From Tabrizicola aquatica (GTDB lineage Bacteria > Pseudomonadota > Alphaproteobacteria > Rhodobacterales > Rhodobacteraceae): 64,000 nucleotides of DNA. Position 1 is the stretch's first letter; each line of letters opens with the position of its first letter. A program made the position numbers and the translations under genes. The notes beneath the pieces were generated by a model. The model was not told where the DNA came from and made no database searches. It saw only the letters and a program-made list of their open reading frames with translations. The stretch is taken from positions 1,178,001 through 1,242,000 of the forward strand of contig NZ_PJON01000001.1 of assembly GCF_002900975.1 (NCBI RefSeq). Reading direction: 5' to 3'. Of the stretch, positions 1 through 7,639 are shown in pieces.

Positions 1-1233
1 TGGAAGTTCTCCGAGGCCGTGAAGGCCGGCGAGATGACCGCCGAGGAATTCGTCGAGGCGGAAGCCTCCATGTCCCGCTCGCCAGGGTCGTGCAACACGA
101 TGGGCACCGCCTCTACCATGGCCTCGATGGCCGAGGCGCTGGGGATGACCCTCTCTGGCAACGCCGCGATCCCGGCGGTGGACAGCCGTCGCCGCGTCAT
201 GGCCCACATGACCGGCCGCCGCATCGTGCAGATGGTGAAGGACGACCTGAAACCCTCGGACATCCTGACCCGCGACGCGTTCCAGAACGCGATCCGCGCC
301 AATGCGGCCATTGGCGGGTCCACCAACGCGGTCATCCACCTGCTGGCCATCGCCGGCCGCTGCGGGATCGACCTGACGCTGAACGACTGGGACGCCTGGG
401 GCAAGGACGTGCCCACGATCGTAAACCTGATGCCCTCGGGCAAGTACCTGATGGAGGAATTCTTCTACGCCGGTGGCCTTCCCGCCGTGATGAAACGGCT
501 GGGCGAGGCGGGCCTGCTGAACAAGGACGCGCTGACCGTCTCCGGCGGCCCGGTCTGGGACGAGGTCAAGGATGTCCGCAGCCACAATGACGACGTGATC
601 CTGCCGGCCGAAAAGGCACTGGCCCAGTCGGGCGGCATCGTCGTGGTGAAGGGCAACCTCGCCCCCGATGGCGCGGTCCTGAAACCCTCCGCCGCGACGC
701 CCGCCCTGATGCAGCACCGCGGCCGCGCCGTGGTGTTCGAGGATATCGACGACTACAAGGCGCGGATCGAGGACGAGGCGCTGGATATCGACGAGACCTG
801 CGTCATGGTCCTGAAGAACTGCGGCCCGCGCGGATACCCGGGGATGGCCGAGGTCGGCAACATGGGCCTGCCGCCCAAGGTGCTGCGCAAGGGGATCACC
901 GACATGGTCCGCATCTCGGACGCCCGGATGTCGGGCACCGCCTACGGCACCGTGGTCCTGCACACCTCGCCCGAGGCTGCACGCGGCGGCCCCTTGGCGG
1001 TGGTACGGTCGGGTGACTTCATCGAGCTGGACGTCGCCAACCGCCGCCTGCATCTGGATATATCGGACGAAGAACTCGCCGCCCGGCTGGCGGCCTGGAA
1101 ACCGGCGGTGGAGCCTCCGGCGGGCGGCTATGCCAAGCTCTACCACGACCACGTCCAGGGGGCCGACAAGGGGGCCGACATGGACTTCCTGATCGGCTGC
1201 CGTGGCAACGCGGTCGCGCGGGAAAGCCACTGA
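1..1233 (+). CDS. IlvD/Edd-family sugar-acid dehydratase, probably L-arabonate dehydratase (5' partial)
   Basis: The frame is open from base 1, so the N-terminal part (roughly 170-190 residues by comparison with family members of about 580) lies outside the window. Family members are cytosolic Fe-S dehydratases converting a sugar acid to its 2-keto-3-deoxy form. Visible hallmarks are SPGSCNTMGTASTM, holding a cluster-ligand cysteine, the AAIGGSTNAVIHLLA segment, the CGPRGYPGM stretch and SDARMSGTAYGTVVLH with the conserved Ser near the active site. The stop overlaps by one base the start of a sugar 1-dehydrogenase resembling L-arabinose dehydrogenase, so L-arabonate is the favoured substrate. 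D-galactonate or D-fuconate are alternatives. Family call is secure; the substrate is inferred from context. Confidence 0.85.
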   Translation, partial: WKFSEAVKAGEMTAEEFVEAEASMSRSPGSCNTMGTASTMASMAEALGMTLSGNAAIPAVDSRRRVMAHMTGRRIVQMVKDDLKPSDILTRDAFQNAIRANAAIGGSTNAVIHLLAIAGRCGIDLTLNDWDAWGKDVPTIVNLMPSGKYLMEEFFYAGGLPAVMKRLGEAGLLNKDALTVSGGPVWDEVKDVRSHNDDVILPAEKALAQSGGIVVVKGNLAPDGAVLKPSAATPALMQHRGRAVVFEDIDDYKARIEDEALDIDETCVMVLKNCGPRGYPGMAEVGNMGLPPKVLRKGITDMVRISDARMSGTAYGTVVLHTSPEAARGGPLAVVRSGDFIELDVANRRLHLDISDEELAARLAAWKPAVEPPAGGYAKLYHDHVQGADKGADMDFLIGCRGNAVARESH

Positions 1234-2156
1234 TGGCGGGCAAGATGCGCGTCGCGCTGGTCGGGATCGGCAAGATCGCGGTCGACCAGCACGTCCCCGC
1301 CCTGGACGCCTCGCCCGACCTGACGCTGGCCTGCACGGTCAGCCGCAAGGGCGAGGTCGAGGGGGTGGAGGCGTTCACCGATCTTGGGGCCATGCTGGCC
1401 GCGCGGCCGGATGTGCAGATCGTCTCGCTCGCCCTGCCCCCGGTCCCGCGCTTTGCCTATGCCGAGGCGGCGCTTTTGGCCGGGCGGCATGTGATGCTGG
1501 AAAAGCCCCCAGGCGCCACCCTGGCCGAGGTGCACGCCCTGCAGTCGCTGGCCCGCGAGCGGGGGCTGACCCTTTATGCGACCTGGCACAGCCGGATGGC
1601 CCAGGCGGTTGCTCCGGCCAAGGCCTGGCTGGCGGGCAAGACCGTGACCCGCGCCCACATCACCTGGCGCGAGGATGTGCGGAAATGGCATCCCGGGCAG
1701 GATTGGGTGTTCGAACCGGGCGGGATGGGGGTCTTTGATCCCGGCATCAACGCGCTGTCGATCCTGACCGAGATCCTGCCCTCTCCCGTGCATCTGGTGT
1801 CGGCGGACCTGGAGTTTCCAGGCAACCGGCAGACCCCGATCGGGGCGCGGCTGACCTTCTCGGGCGGGGTGACCGCGGACTTTGACTGGCGGCAGCAGGG
1901 TCCGCAGACCTGGGACATCGAGGTCGAGACCCCGGAGGGGCGGCTTGCCCTGCGAATGGGCGGCAACGTGCTGGAGATCGACGGGGTGCCGGTGTCGGGC
2001 GAGGCGTCGATCATGGGCGAGTATCCGGCCCTCTACGCCCGCATGGCGGCGCTGGTCCGCGCGGGGGAGAGCGAGGTCGATCTGGCCCCGATGGTCCATG
2101 TCGCCGACGCGCTGACCCTGGGGCGGCGGGTGGTGGTGGAGGACTTCCACTTCTGA
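1233..2156 (+). CDS. L-arabinose / D-galactose 1-dehydrogenase (Gfo/Idh/MocA family)
   Basis: A 307-residue NAD(P)-dependent oxidoreductase with an N-terminal Rossmann fold (VALVGIGKIAVDQHVPAL) and the EKPPGATL motif typical of the family. The segments TLYATWHSRMA, DVRKWHPGQDWVFEPGG and GVFDPGINALSI closely recall the Azospirillum L-arabinose 1-dehydrogenase and the Pseudomonas galactose dehydrogenase. It would oxidise the aldose to its lactone in the cytosol, the first step of the non-phosphorylative pathway, just before the dehydratase encoded upstream. ATG overlaps the upstream TGA by one base, showing translational coupling. An aldose 1-epimerase and a sugar importer lie 9 kb downstream. 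Choice between arabinose and galactose cannot be made from sequence. Confidence 0.85.
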   Translation: MAGKMRVALVGIGKIAVDQHVPALDASPDLTLACTVSRKGEVEGVEAFTDLGAMLAARPDVQIVSLALPPVPRFAYAEAALLAGRHVMLEKPPGATLAEVHALQSLARERGLTLYATWHSRMAQAVAPAKAWLAGKTVTRAHITWREDVRKWHPGQDWVFEPGGMGVFDPGINALSILTEILPSPVHLVSADLEFPGNRQTPIGARLTFSGGVTADFDWRQQGPQTWDIEVETPEGRLALRMGGNVLEIDGVPVSGEASIMGEYPALYARMAALVRAGESEVDLAPMVHVADALTLGRRVVVEDFHF

Positions 2157-2159
2157 CCC

Positions 2160-2174
2160 TGTCCACGGTGGACA
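2160..2174. other. Perfect palindrome TGTCCAC-G-GTGGACA
   Basis: A 15-base palindrome with 7-base arms lies four bases after the dehydrogenase stop. The same arms with C in the centre recur at 57660-57674 ahead of trpG. It could be a protein-binding site or a short hairpin; the function is unknown. Confidence 0.4.
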
Positions 2175-2288
2175 ATTCGGCTTAGACCAGCAATTTCAAT
2201 CCCTTGGCCGTGGGCGTTCAGGATTTCTTAACGCCCGCGGGAGGCCAGCGGTTGCCATGCGGAGCGGCTTGCGCCGCAAGGCTTTTGT

Positions 2289-2318
2289 CTCGTCGGCGCG
2301 CTTGCGCGCTTCTCCTCG
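2289..2318. repeat. Palindromic element CTCGTCG...GCGCGC-TT-GCGCGC...CTCCTCG
   Basis: A small hairpin (GCGCGC-TT-GCGCGC) is bracketed by CTCGTCG and CTCCTCG words. The same two words bracket the intergenic hairpins at 47103-47170 and 52684-52743, so this may be a degenerate member of an interspersed repeat family. Confidence 0.3.
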
Positions 2319-2323
2319 GGCAG

Positions 2324-2374
2324 TTGGGGGCATTCTGCCCCCAAACCCCCTGAGGATACTTGGGGACAGAAAAT
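2324..2374 (+). repeat. Hairpin plus GATAYTTGRGGACAG repeat module, copy 1
   Basis: A perfect 9-bp stem (TTGGGGGCA, loop TTC, TGCCCCCAA at 2324-2344) is followed by ACCCCCTGAGGATACTTGG and then GGACAGAAAAT to 2374. The same composite recurs at 53446-53496. It sits between two convergent genes, so it could act as a bidirectional terminator. Similar CCCC-rich modules are, as I recall, common downstream of genes in Rhodobacteraceae. Confidence 0.5.
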
Positions 2375-2386
2375 CTGCGGCCGTTC

Positions 2387-3838
2387 TCAGACCCGGAACA
2401 GGTCCTGCTCCACGCCGGCGCGGGTGAAGAGGGCGTCGCGGCTGGCCTCGAGTTCGGTGCGGAGTTTGCCGAGGTCGTGGCCGAGGAGTACGCCCTGCCA
2501 TTTCCGCACCTCACCCGCGCAGATCACCGTCGCGACGTTCGAGCGTTCCATCAGCGTCACCACCGCGCCGGGGACGTGGTTCAAGGGCGCCACGTTCAGG
2601 GCGGTCGCGTCCAGAAGCACGATATCGGCCTCTTTCCCCGGGGTCAGGCTGCCGGTCTTGTGGTCCAGATTCAGGCCCTTGGCCCCGCCAAGGGTCGCCA
2701 TCTCGATCACGTCCGCAGCCGCCATCAGCCGGGGATAGTCTTTCCCGTTCAACGCCAGGTCGTTGGCGAACATGCGTTGCAGTGTGATGGTCGACCGCAT
2801 CTGCGTGAAGGGGTCCGCCGTCATCGTGCATTCCACGTCCGACGAAAGCGAGGGCAGCATCCCGAGGTCCAGGCATTTCTGGATCGGCGGCACGCCATGG
2901 CGCATCTGCATCTCGATCGGCGTCGAGAGCGAGACGTGAGAGCCGGCGTCGGCAGCGGCCTTCCAGGCCAGGTCGCTCATCCCCGTCATGTGGATGAAGA
3001 TGCAATCCGGGCCGAACTTGCCGGCCTGCGCCAGCGCGTCGAAGGTGGGGGCCATGCCGAAGGTGCCGACGATATGCATCGCCAGGGGAAGGCCAAGTTC
3101 GCGCCCCAGGTCCCAGGCGGCTTCATAGCCCGGCAAGTAGATCTCGGCCCCCATGACCATGCTGAGGAGCTGGTCGTCGCTGGCAAAGTGCTGCGCCTTG
3201 ATCCGGCGCGCGTCGGACGGATACTGCGCCTTCTCGCCCCAACCTTCGAAATAGCCGAAGACTCCGCGCCGCCCGGCATCGCGCAACCCCTGGATCGCGG
3301 CGTCGGAATGTTCGGGCGAGTGGTGGATCTGGCTGACGTCCATCACGGTGGTGACGCCCGCATCCAGTTGCGACAGGCCGCCGAAAAGCTCGGATACATA
3401 GACGTCGTGCGGGGTGTAATGCAGCGAGAACTTCTGCAGCATCCATTCGTAATAGTTCGCCGCACTTTCCGGCCGACCATCATTGACCAGGATCGCATCG
3501 GCCAGAAGGCTGCGCAGCGCGGTCTCGAACTGGTGATGGTGGGTGTCGATGAAGCCCGGCATCACCACATGGCCGGTGGCGTCGATCACTGCCGCGTCGC
3601 CGGCGTCGATCTGCGGGCCGACGGCCAGGATCTTCCGGCCCTCGATCAGCACATCGCCCTTGGCGAAATTGCCGATGGCGCGGTCCACGCTCATCACATG
3701 GCCGCCACGGATCAGCGTCTTGCGGCCGGGCTGGCCGATGCCCTGCGGCATGGCGCCCGGCTTTGCCGCCGCGCCGCCGCCAAGGTCGGCGGGGGCGCGG
3801 GCGAACGTTTTCGCCGTGGCATCACAGAACTTGCACAT
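2387..3838 (-). CDS. Amidohydrolase-superfamily metal-dependent hydrolase
   Basis: A 483-residue protein of the TRZ/ATZ-like amidohydrolase group, a TIM-barrel hydrolase that deaminates or hydrolyses rings and amides. The metal-site pattern is intact: H100 and H102 in FIDTHHHQF, H255 in AMHIVGT, H283 in FIHMTG and D334 in LSSDVEC. The start chosen is the ATG at 3838 because GGGAGAGGG lies just upstream; an open extension to 3895 has no support. The mature N-terminus begins MCKFC, a CxxC pair followed by a low-complexity linker to about residue 40. It is downstream of, and codirectional with, the IclR regulator and dioxygenase, and has a TTTCGC-ATT-GCGAAG operator-like palindrome 17 bases before its start. 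The substrate is unknown; a ring-substituted or N-containing compound feeding the pathway is inferred. Confidence 0.8.
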   Translation of the reverse strand: MCKFCDATAKTFARAPADLGGGAAAKPGAMPQGIGQPGRKTLIRGGHVMSVDRAIGNFAKGDVLIEGRKILAVGPQIDAGDAAVIDATGHVVMPGFIDTHHHQFETALRSLLADAILVNDGRPESAANYYEWMLQKFSLHYTPHDVYVSELFGGLSQLDAGVTTVMDVSQIHHSPEHSDAAIQGLRDAGRRGVFGYFEGWGEKAQYPSDARRIKAQHFASDDQLLSMVMGAEIYLPGYEAAWDLGRELGLPLAMHIVGTFGMAPTFDALAQAGKFGPDCIFIHMTGMSDLAWKAAADAGSHVSLSTPIEMQMRHGVPPIQKCLDLGMLPSLSSDVECTMTADPFTQMRSTITLQRMFANDLALNGKDYPRLMAAADVIEMATLGGAKGLNLDHKTGSLTPGKEADIVLLDATALNVAPLNHVPGAVVTLMERSNVATVICAGEVRKWQGVLLGHDLGKLRTELEASRDALFTRAGVEQDLFRV

Positions 3839-3854
3839 CTTTCCCTCTCCCATA

Positions 3855-3889
3855 TTTCGCATTGCGAAGTTTTCTTCGCGGATTTCGCA
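3855..3889. promoter_or_regulatory. Candidate IclR-family operator with several TTCGC/GCGAA half-sites
   Basis: TTTCGC-ATT-GCGAAG (3855-3869) contains a perfect TTCGCA-T-TGCGAA core. It is followed by a second inverted pair GCGAAG-TTTT-CTTCGC (3864-3879) and another TTTCGC at 3884-3889. It lies between the iclR gene and the amidohydrolase and matches the palindrome at 5672-5686. Confidence 0.6.
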
Positions 3890-3922
3890 GGCCAAGCCCC
3901 ACCCCCGGGGCCTGGGTTCAGT

Positions 3923-4720
3923 CTATTCGAAGACGGCGTTCAGCGCCGGAACGCGGGCGATGGCGGCGGAAATCCGGTTCGCCGCCGCGCGCAGGTCGGG
4001 CAGGCGGCGGGCCACCATTTCGTCCGGGGTGACCATGCCGGAATAGCCCGAGGAGTTCAGCGCCGCGACCACCCGGCCTTCGGCATTGCGGATCGGCACG
4101 GCCAGCGCGGTGATGCCATAGTCCAGCTGGTCCACCGTGGTGGCATAGCCCAGATCGCGCGCCTTCCAGACCAGGCGGTGCAACTCCTCCTTGGAGGTGA
4201 CAGTGCGCGAGGTCAGTTCCACCGGAGTCATCGTCTGGAACGTCCGGTCCAGCTGGTCGTCGGGCAGGCCCGCCAGAAGCACCCGGCCCAGGCTGGTGGC
4301 ATGGGCCGGATAGCGCGCGCCCAAGGTGGCGCTGGCGCGGCGGGCGCGCTGGGTGGAGTGGTGCGCGATATAGATCACGTCCGTCCCGTCAAGCATCGCG
4401 ACCGAGGCCGCGTCGCCATGCGCCTCGACGATCTGCCGCAACTCGGGCAGCAGCAATTCGTCGATGCGCGCGGCGAAGTAGAAGCCCGACCCCAGGGTCA
4501 TCACCTTGGGCCGCAGATGGAAGCGTTTGCCCTGTTGCCCGACATAGCCCAGCGCCGACAGCGTGATCAGCGACCGGCGCGCGGCGGCGGGCGTCAGGCC
4601 GACACGGCGCGCGATTTCGGACAGGGTCATGTCGGGATGGCCGGCGTCAAAGCATTCCAGCACGGCGATCCCCTTGGCCAGCGCCTCGACGAATTCCGCA
4701 GGTCTGTCAGGCGCTTCCAT
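3923..4720 (-). CDS. IclR-family transcriptional regulator, PcaR/PobR-like
   Basis: A 265-residue regulator: N-terminal winged helix-turn-helix (about residues 10-65, with TLSEIARRVGLTPAAARRSLITLSALGYV) followed by an IclR effector-binding domain containing ATSLGRVLLAGLP and DQLDYGITALAVPI. It resembles the aromatic-catabolism branch (PcaR, PcaU, PobR). Start choice: ATG at 4720 has AAGGA five bases upstream; TTG at 4738 or GTG at 4732 would overlap the dioxygenase stop and have poorer signals. It lies directly downstream of the dioxygenase gene on the same strand, and TTTCGC-N3-GCGAAR palindromes flank the cluster's promoters, so it most likely controls both facing operons in response to an aromatic or ring-cleavage product. 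Confidence 0.9.
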   Translation of the reverse strand: MEAPDRPAEFVEALAKGIAVLECFDAGHPDMTLSEIARRVGLTPAAARRSLITLSALGYVGQQGKRFHLRPKVMTLGSGFYFAARIDELLLPELRQIVEAHGDAASVAMLDGTDVIYIAHHSTQRARRASATLGARYPAHATSLGRVLLAGLPDDQLDRTFQTMTPVELTSRTVTSKEELHRLVWKARDLGYATTVDQLDYGITALAVPIRNAEGRVVAALNSSGYSGMVTPDEMVARRLPDLRAAANRISAAIARVPALNAVFE

Positions 4721-4734
4721 CAGATCCTTCACTC

Positions 4735-5595
4735 TCAACCCTCGGGCGCAAGCACGAAATCGAAGGTGCAGCGCGCGTTCGGCGCCACATCCGTCGGGGG
4801 CAGAGTATCGGTCTTCTTCACCGGTTCAAGCTTGGTGATCAGCGACCGGCGCACGCCAAAGACGGCATCGTTGTCGATGTAGTCGGTGTTTTCGAAGAAC
4901 AGCTCGGTCGTGATGGCGCGGTAGCCCTGCGCGCGGACGATGTAGTGCAGGTGCGAGGCGCGCCAGGCATGGCGGTTGCCGGCGCGAAGGAGGCGGCCAA
5001 CCGGGCCGTCATAGGGCACGGTATAGGGTTTCGGCAGGACGGTGGTGTACCAGTATTTGCCGTCCGCGTCGGTGGTGAATACGCCGCGCAGGTCGAACTT
5101 GTCCTGGCCCGAGGCTTGTTCCTGAATCGGGTAGGTCCCGGCGCTGTCGGCCTGCCAGGTGTCGATCACCGCGCCGGCGATCGGGTTGCCCAGCGAATCG
5201 CGGACCTGGCCCTGCACCAGCAGCACGGCCCCGTCGCGGCCCTTGCCCAGGTCGCCGCCCAGCGCAAAGCGGGGTGCGTCGTCCAGGTAGAACGGGCCAA
5301 GGTTCGACCCCTCGGTCGCCCCACCGCGGGTGTTGATCATGTCGACCAGTGCCGAAAAGCCCAGAACGTCGGACAGAAGGATGAACTCGTGCCGTTCGGG
5401 GGTGGAGATCTTGCCGCAATCATACAGGAACATGAGGATTCCCATCCATTCCTCATGCGTCAGGTTCACCTCGCGGGTGTAGTCGTGCAGGTGCTCGATG
5501 AAGCTTTCCAACAGGAACTTCAGGCGGCTGCCCTCTTCGGTCTTGAAGGACTGCTTCACGGCTTCGGTGATCGTGAACTGGTTGATGTCGCGCAT
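4735..5595 (-). CDS. Intradiol ring-cleavage dioxygenase (hydroxyquinol/catechol 1,2-dioxygenase family)
   Basis: A 286-residue enzyme with an N-terminal catechol-dioxygenase dimerisation domain (about 1-95) and a C-terminal intradiol beta-sandwich. All four Fe(III) ligands are recognisable: Y155 (SAGTYPI), Y191 (PKPYTVP), H215 and H217 (RASHLHYI), with R212 nearby. It cleaves a catechol or hydroxyquinol between the two hydroxyls to a cis,cis-muconate-type diacid. The SNLGPFYLDDAP segment is nearer to hydroxyquinol than to classical catechol dioxygenases. Start ATG 5595 follows GGGGGGAAAG and the MRDINQF start; the frame is open to 5811 but without support. No muconate cycloisomerase or maleylacetate reductase lies next to it, which is unusual. 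It is the first gene of the dioxygenase-iclR-amidohydrolase unit. Confidence 0.88.
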   Translation of the reverse strand: MRDINQFTITEAVKQSFKTEEGSRLKFLLESFIEHLHDYTREVNLTHEEWMGILMFLYDCGKISTPERHEFILLSDVLGFSALVDMINTRGGATEGSNLGPFYLDDAPRFALGGDLGKGRDGAVLLVQGQVRDSLGNPIAGAVIDTWQADSAGTYPIQEQASGQDKFDLRGVFTTDADGKYWYTTVLPKPYTVPYDGPVGRLLRAGNRHAWRASHLHYIVRAQGYRAITTELFFENTDYIDNDAVFGVRRSLITKLEPVKKTDTLPPTDVAPNARCTFDFVLAPEG

Positions 5596-5624
5596 CGGCG
5601 TCTTTCCCCCCGGCGGATTTGCGG

Positions 5625-5652
5625 TTGACGGAACGGTAGTGCGGCCCATACT
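5625..5652 (+). promoter_or_regulatory. Candidate promoter of the citryl-CoA lyase operon
   Basis: TTGACG (5625-5630) and CATACT (5647-5652) are separated by 16 bases and lie 44 bases upstream of the plus-strand start at 5696. The inverted repeat at 5672-5686 would fall just downstream of the transcription start. Confidence 0.4.
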
Positions 5653-5671
5653 CTTCGGCAAGGGAAATTTC

Positions 5672-5686
5672 TTTCGCCATGCGAAA
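5672..5686. promoter_or_regulatory. Candidate IclR operator TTTCGC-CAT-GCGAAA
   Basis: A perfect 6-bp-arm palindrome lies in the divergent region between the dioxygenase and the citryl-CoA lyase genes, ending nine bases before the lyase ATG. It has the same half-sites and 3-base spacer as the site at 3855-3869. Confidence 0.6.
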
Positions 5687-5695
5687 AGGTGTAGA

Positions 5696-6472
5696 ATGAG
5701 GATCGGCAAGCAGGACCAGGCGTTCACGGCGATCGCCACGTCGGACGAACATACGATCACGGTCAGGGGCCATGACCTGGTGGGGGAACTGATCGGGCAG
5801 ATCGATTTCACCGACTACTTCTGGCTTCTGGTCTGCGGCGTGCGGCCGACGCCGGCGCAGATGGCGGCAATGAACGCCTGTCTGGTGGCGATTGCGGAAC
5901 ACGGGCTGGTGCCCAGCGTGCAGGCCGCACGGATGACGCTGGCGGCCGGGCCGGACGCCTGGCAGGGCGCGATTGCCGCCGGTCTCTTGGGGATGGGCAC
6001 GGTCGTGGCCGGCTCGTCCGAGGTTGCGGGGCGCTTCCTGGCCGAGGTCGTGGCGGCGGGTGGCGACGAAGCGGCGGCCATCGCGGCGCTGGAGAGGGTG
6101 AAGGCGAAGAAGCAGAAGGTGCCGGGCCTGGGCCATCCGCAACATTCCTCGGGCGACCCGCGCGCCGACAAGCTGCTGGAGATTGCCGACAATCTGGGGG
6201 TCAGCGGCGCGCATATCGGGGCGCTGCGGCATCTGGGCAAGCACGCCCCCGGCATCATGAACCGCCCGCTGCCGATCAACGTCAGTGGCGCGATCCCGGC
6301 GGTGATCCTGGACGCGGGCTGGCCCCTGGCGGCGCTGAAGGCGGTCCCGCTGCTGGCCCGCACGGCTGGTCTTGCCGCGCATCTTTATGAGGAAAGCCAG
6401 CGCCCCATCGGCTTCATCCTGTCGCACAACGCCGACCTTGCGATCACATATGACGGAGAACCCGCGAAATGA
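5696..6472 (+). CDS. Citrate synthase-fold protein, citryl-CoA lyase-like
   Basis: 258 residues, much shorter than citrate synthase (about 430) and matching the stand-alone citryl-CoA lyase group that resembles the C-terminal part of ATP-citrate lyase. Active-site-like segments are AEHGLVPSVQAARM (H69) and VPGLGHPQHSSGDPRA (H147, D154), the counterparts of the two His and the Asp used by citrate synthase. Such enzymes split a citryl-CoA-type thioester into acetyl-CoA and a 2-keto acid, or the reverse. ATG 5696 has AAAAGGT upstream. The stop overlaps the CoA transferase start by four bases (ATGA), so the two proteins are coupled and probably act in sequence: activation, then cleavage. The true substrate is unknown. 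Confidence 0.8.
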   Translation: MRIGKQDQAFTAIATSDEHTITVRGHDLVGELIGQIDFTDYFWLLVCGVRPTPAQMAAMNACLVAIAEHGLVPSVQAARMTLAAGPDAWQGAIAAGLLGMGTVVAGSSEVAGRFLAEVVAAGGDEAAAIAALERVKAKKQKVPGLGHPQHSSGDPRADKLLEIADNLGVSGAHIGALRHLGKHAPGIMNRPLPINVSGAIPAVILDAGWPLAALKAVPLLARTAGLAAHLYEESQRPIGFILSHNADLAITYDGEPAK

Positions 6473-7611
6473 GGCCGCTCAAATCCCTCCGCGTGATCGA
6501 GATGGGGACCTATATCACCGGCCCCGCCGCCGCGATGCATCTGGCCGACCTGGGCGCCGATGTGATCAAGGTCGAACGTCCCGGTGAGGGCGACCCGTTC
6601 CGCGCCTTCAAGGGCGGGCTCTATTCCCCGCATTTCCAGACCTACAACCGCAACAAGCGCAGCATCGCGCTGGACACCCGCAAGCCGGACGATCTGGCCA
6701 CCTTCCGCGACCTGATCGCCAGCGCGGACGTGTTCATCCAGAACTTCCGCCCCGGCGTGGCCGAGAAGATGGGCGCAGGGTGGGACGATCTGCGCGCCCT
6801 GAATCCCCGGCTGATCTATTGCGCGATCTCTGGCTTCGGCACCTCGGGCCCCGCACGGGACCGGCCGACCTATGACACGGTAGCCCAGGCGGCCAGCGGT
6901 TTCCTGCGTCTGGTCACGCCCCCCACCAACCCGCGCGTCATCGGCCCGGCGCTGGCCGACGCCGTAACCGGCCATTACGCCGCGACCGGCATCCTTGCGG
7001 CCCTGCTGGAGCGCGGGCAGACGGGCGCCGGCCAGCGGCTTGACATCTCGATGCTGGAAGCGATGTGCCACTTCAACCTGGACAGTTTCACCCATTATTT
7101 CAGCGCGGGCGAGGTCATGGGGCCACTGTCCCGCCCGGTGGTCAGCCAGTCCTACACCTTTGAATGCGCCGACGGGAGATGGGTGGCGATCCACATGTCC
7201 AGCCCGCCCAAGTTCTGGGAGGGCTTCCTGGCCGCCACCGGCCAGCAGCACCTTGCCACCGACCCCCGCTTTGCCGAGCGGCTGGAGCGGATCAAGCACC
7301 AGGACGACCTGATCGCCATCATGACCCCGGTGTTCCGCACCAAACCGCGCGACGCCTGGTGCGCGGCGCTGGAGGCGGCCGAGGTCCCCTATTCCCCCGC
7401 CTATGACGCCGACGAAGCGTTGGAGGACCCGCAGGCCCGGCATCTGGAGATCAAGACCAGCGCCGACCACCCGGAAATGGGCCGGTTCACCACCGTCCGC
7501 GCCCCCTACAACTTTGACGGGGCGGCTGACCGCTCTGTCCTGCCGCCGCCCACGCTGGACCAGCATGGGGCGGACATCCGTGACGAGTTGAAACACCGCA
7601 AAGCCGGCTGA
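6469..7611 (+). CDS. Class III (CaiB/BaiF) CoA transferase
   Basis: 380 residues with the family layout: N-terminal LRVIEMGTYITGPAAAMHLADLGADVIKVERP, the NRNKRSIALD segment, and GPALADAVTGHYAATGI with the probable catalytic Asp (D164) that forms the acyl anhydride. It moves CoA between carboxylic acids, for example from succinyl-CoA or acetyl-CoA to the pathway acid. It starts inside the stop codon of the citryl-CoA lyase-like gene and is followed 28 bases later by a TRAP transporter. The natural reading is that it activates a di- or tricarboxylic acid produced by ring cleavage, or imported, for cleavage by the lyase. The specific acceptor cannot be named. Confidence 0.88.
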   Translation: MRPLKSLRVIEMGTYITGPAAAMHLADLGADVIKVERPGEGDPFRAFKGGLYSPHFQTYNRNKRSIALDTRKPDDLATFRDLIASADVFIQNFRPGVAEKMGAGWDDLRALNPRLIYCAISGFGTSGPARDRPTYDTVAQAASGFLRLVTPPTNPRVIGPALADAVTGHYAATGILAALLERGQTGAGQRLDISMLEAMCHFNLDSFTHYFSAGEVMGPLSRPVVSQSYTFECADGRWVAIHMSSPPKFWEGFLAATGQQHLATDPRFAERLERIKHQDDLIAIMTPVFRTKPRDAWCAALEAAEVPYSPAYDADEALEDPQARHLEIKTSADHPEMGRFTTVRAPYNFDGAADRSVLPPPTLDQHGADIRDELKHRKAG

Positions 7612-7639
7612 TCCGGCATCCTTTGGGAGGAGGAAGACC

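Noticed and set aside
3800-3815. GGCGAA-CGTT-TTCGCC as another IclR operator
   Set aside because: Half-sites are in the opposite order with a 4-base spacer and it lies inside the amidohydrolase coding sequence.
2360-4882. Long plus-strand open frame (about 840 codons) opposite the amidohydrolase and iclR genes
   Set aside because: It is His/Arg/Gly-rich without any recognisable domain and runs antisense to well-conserved proteins; such frames are common in GC-rich DNA.
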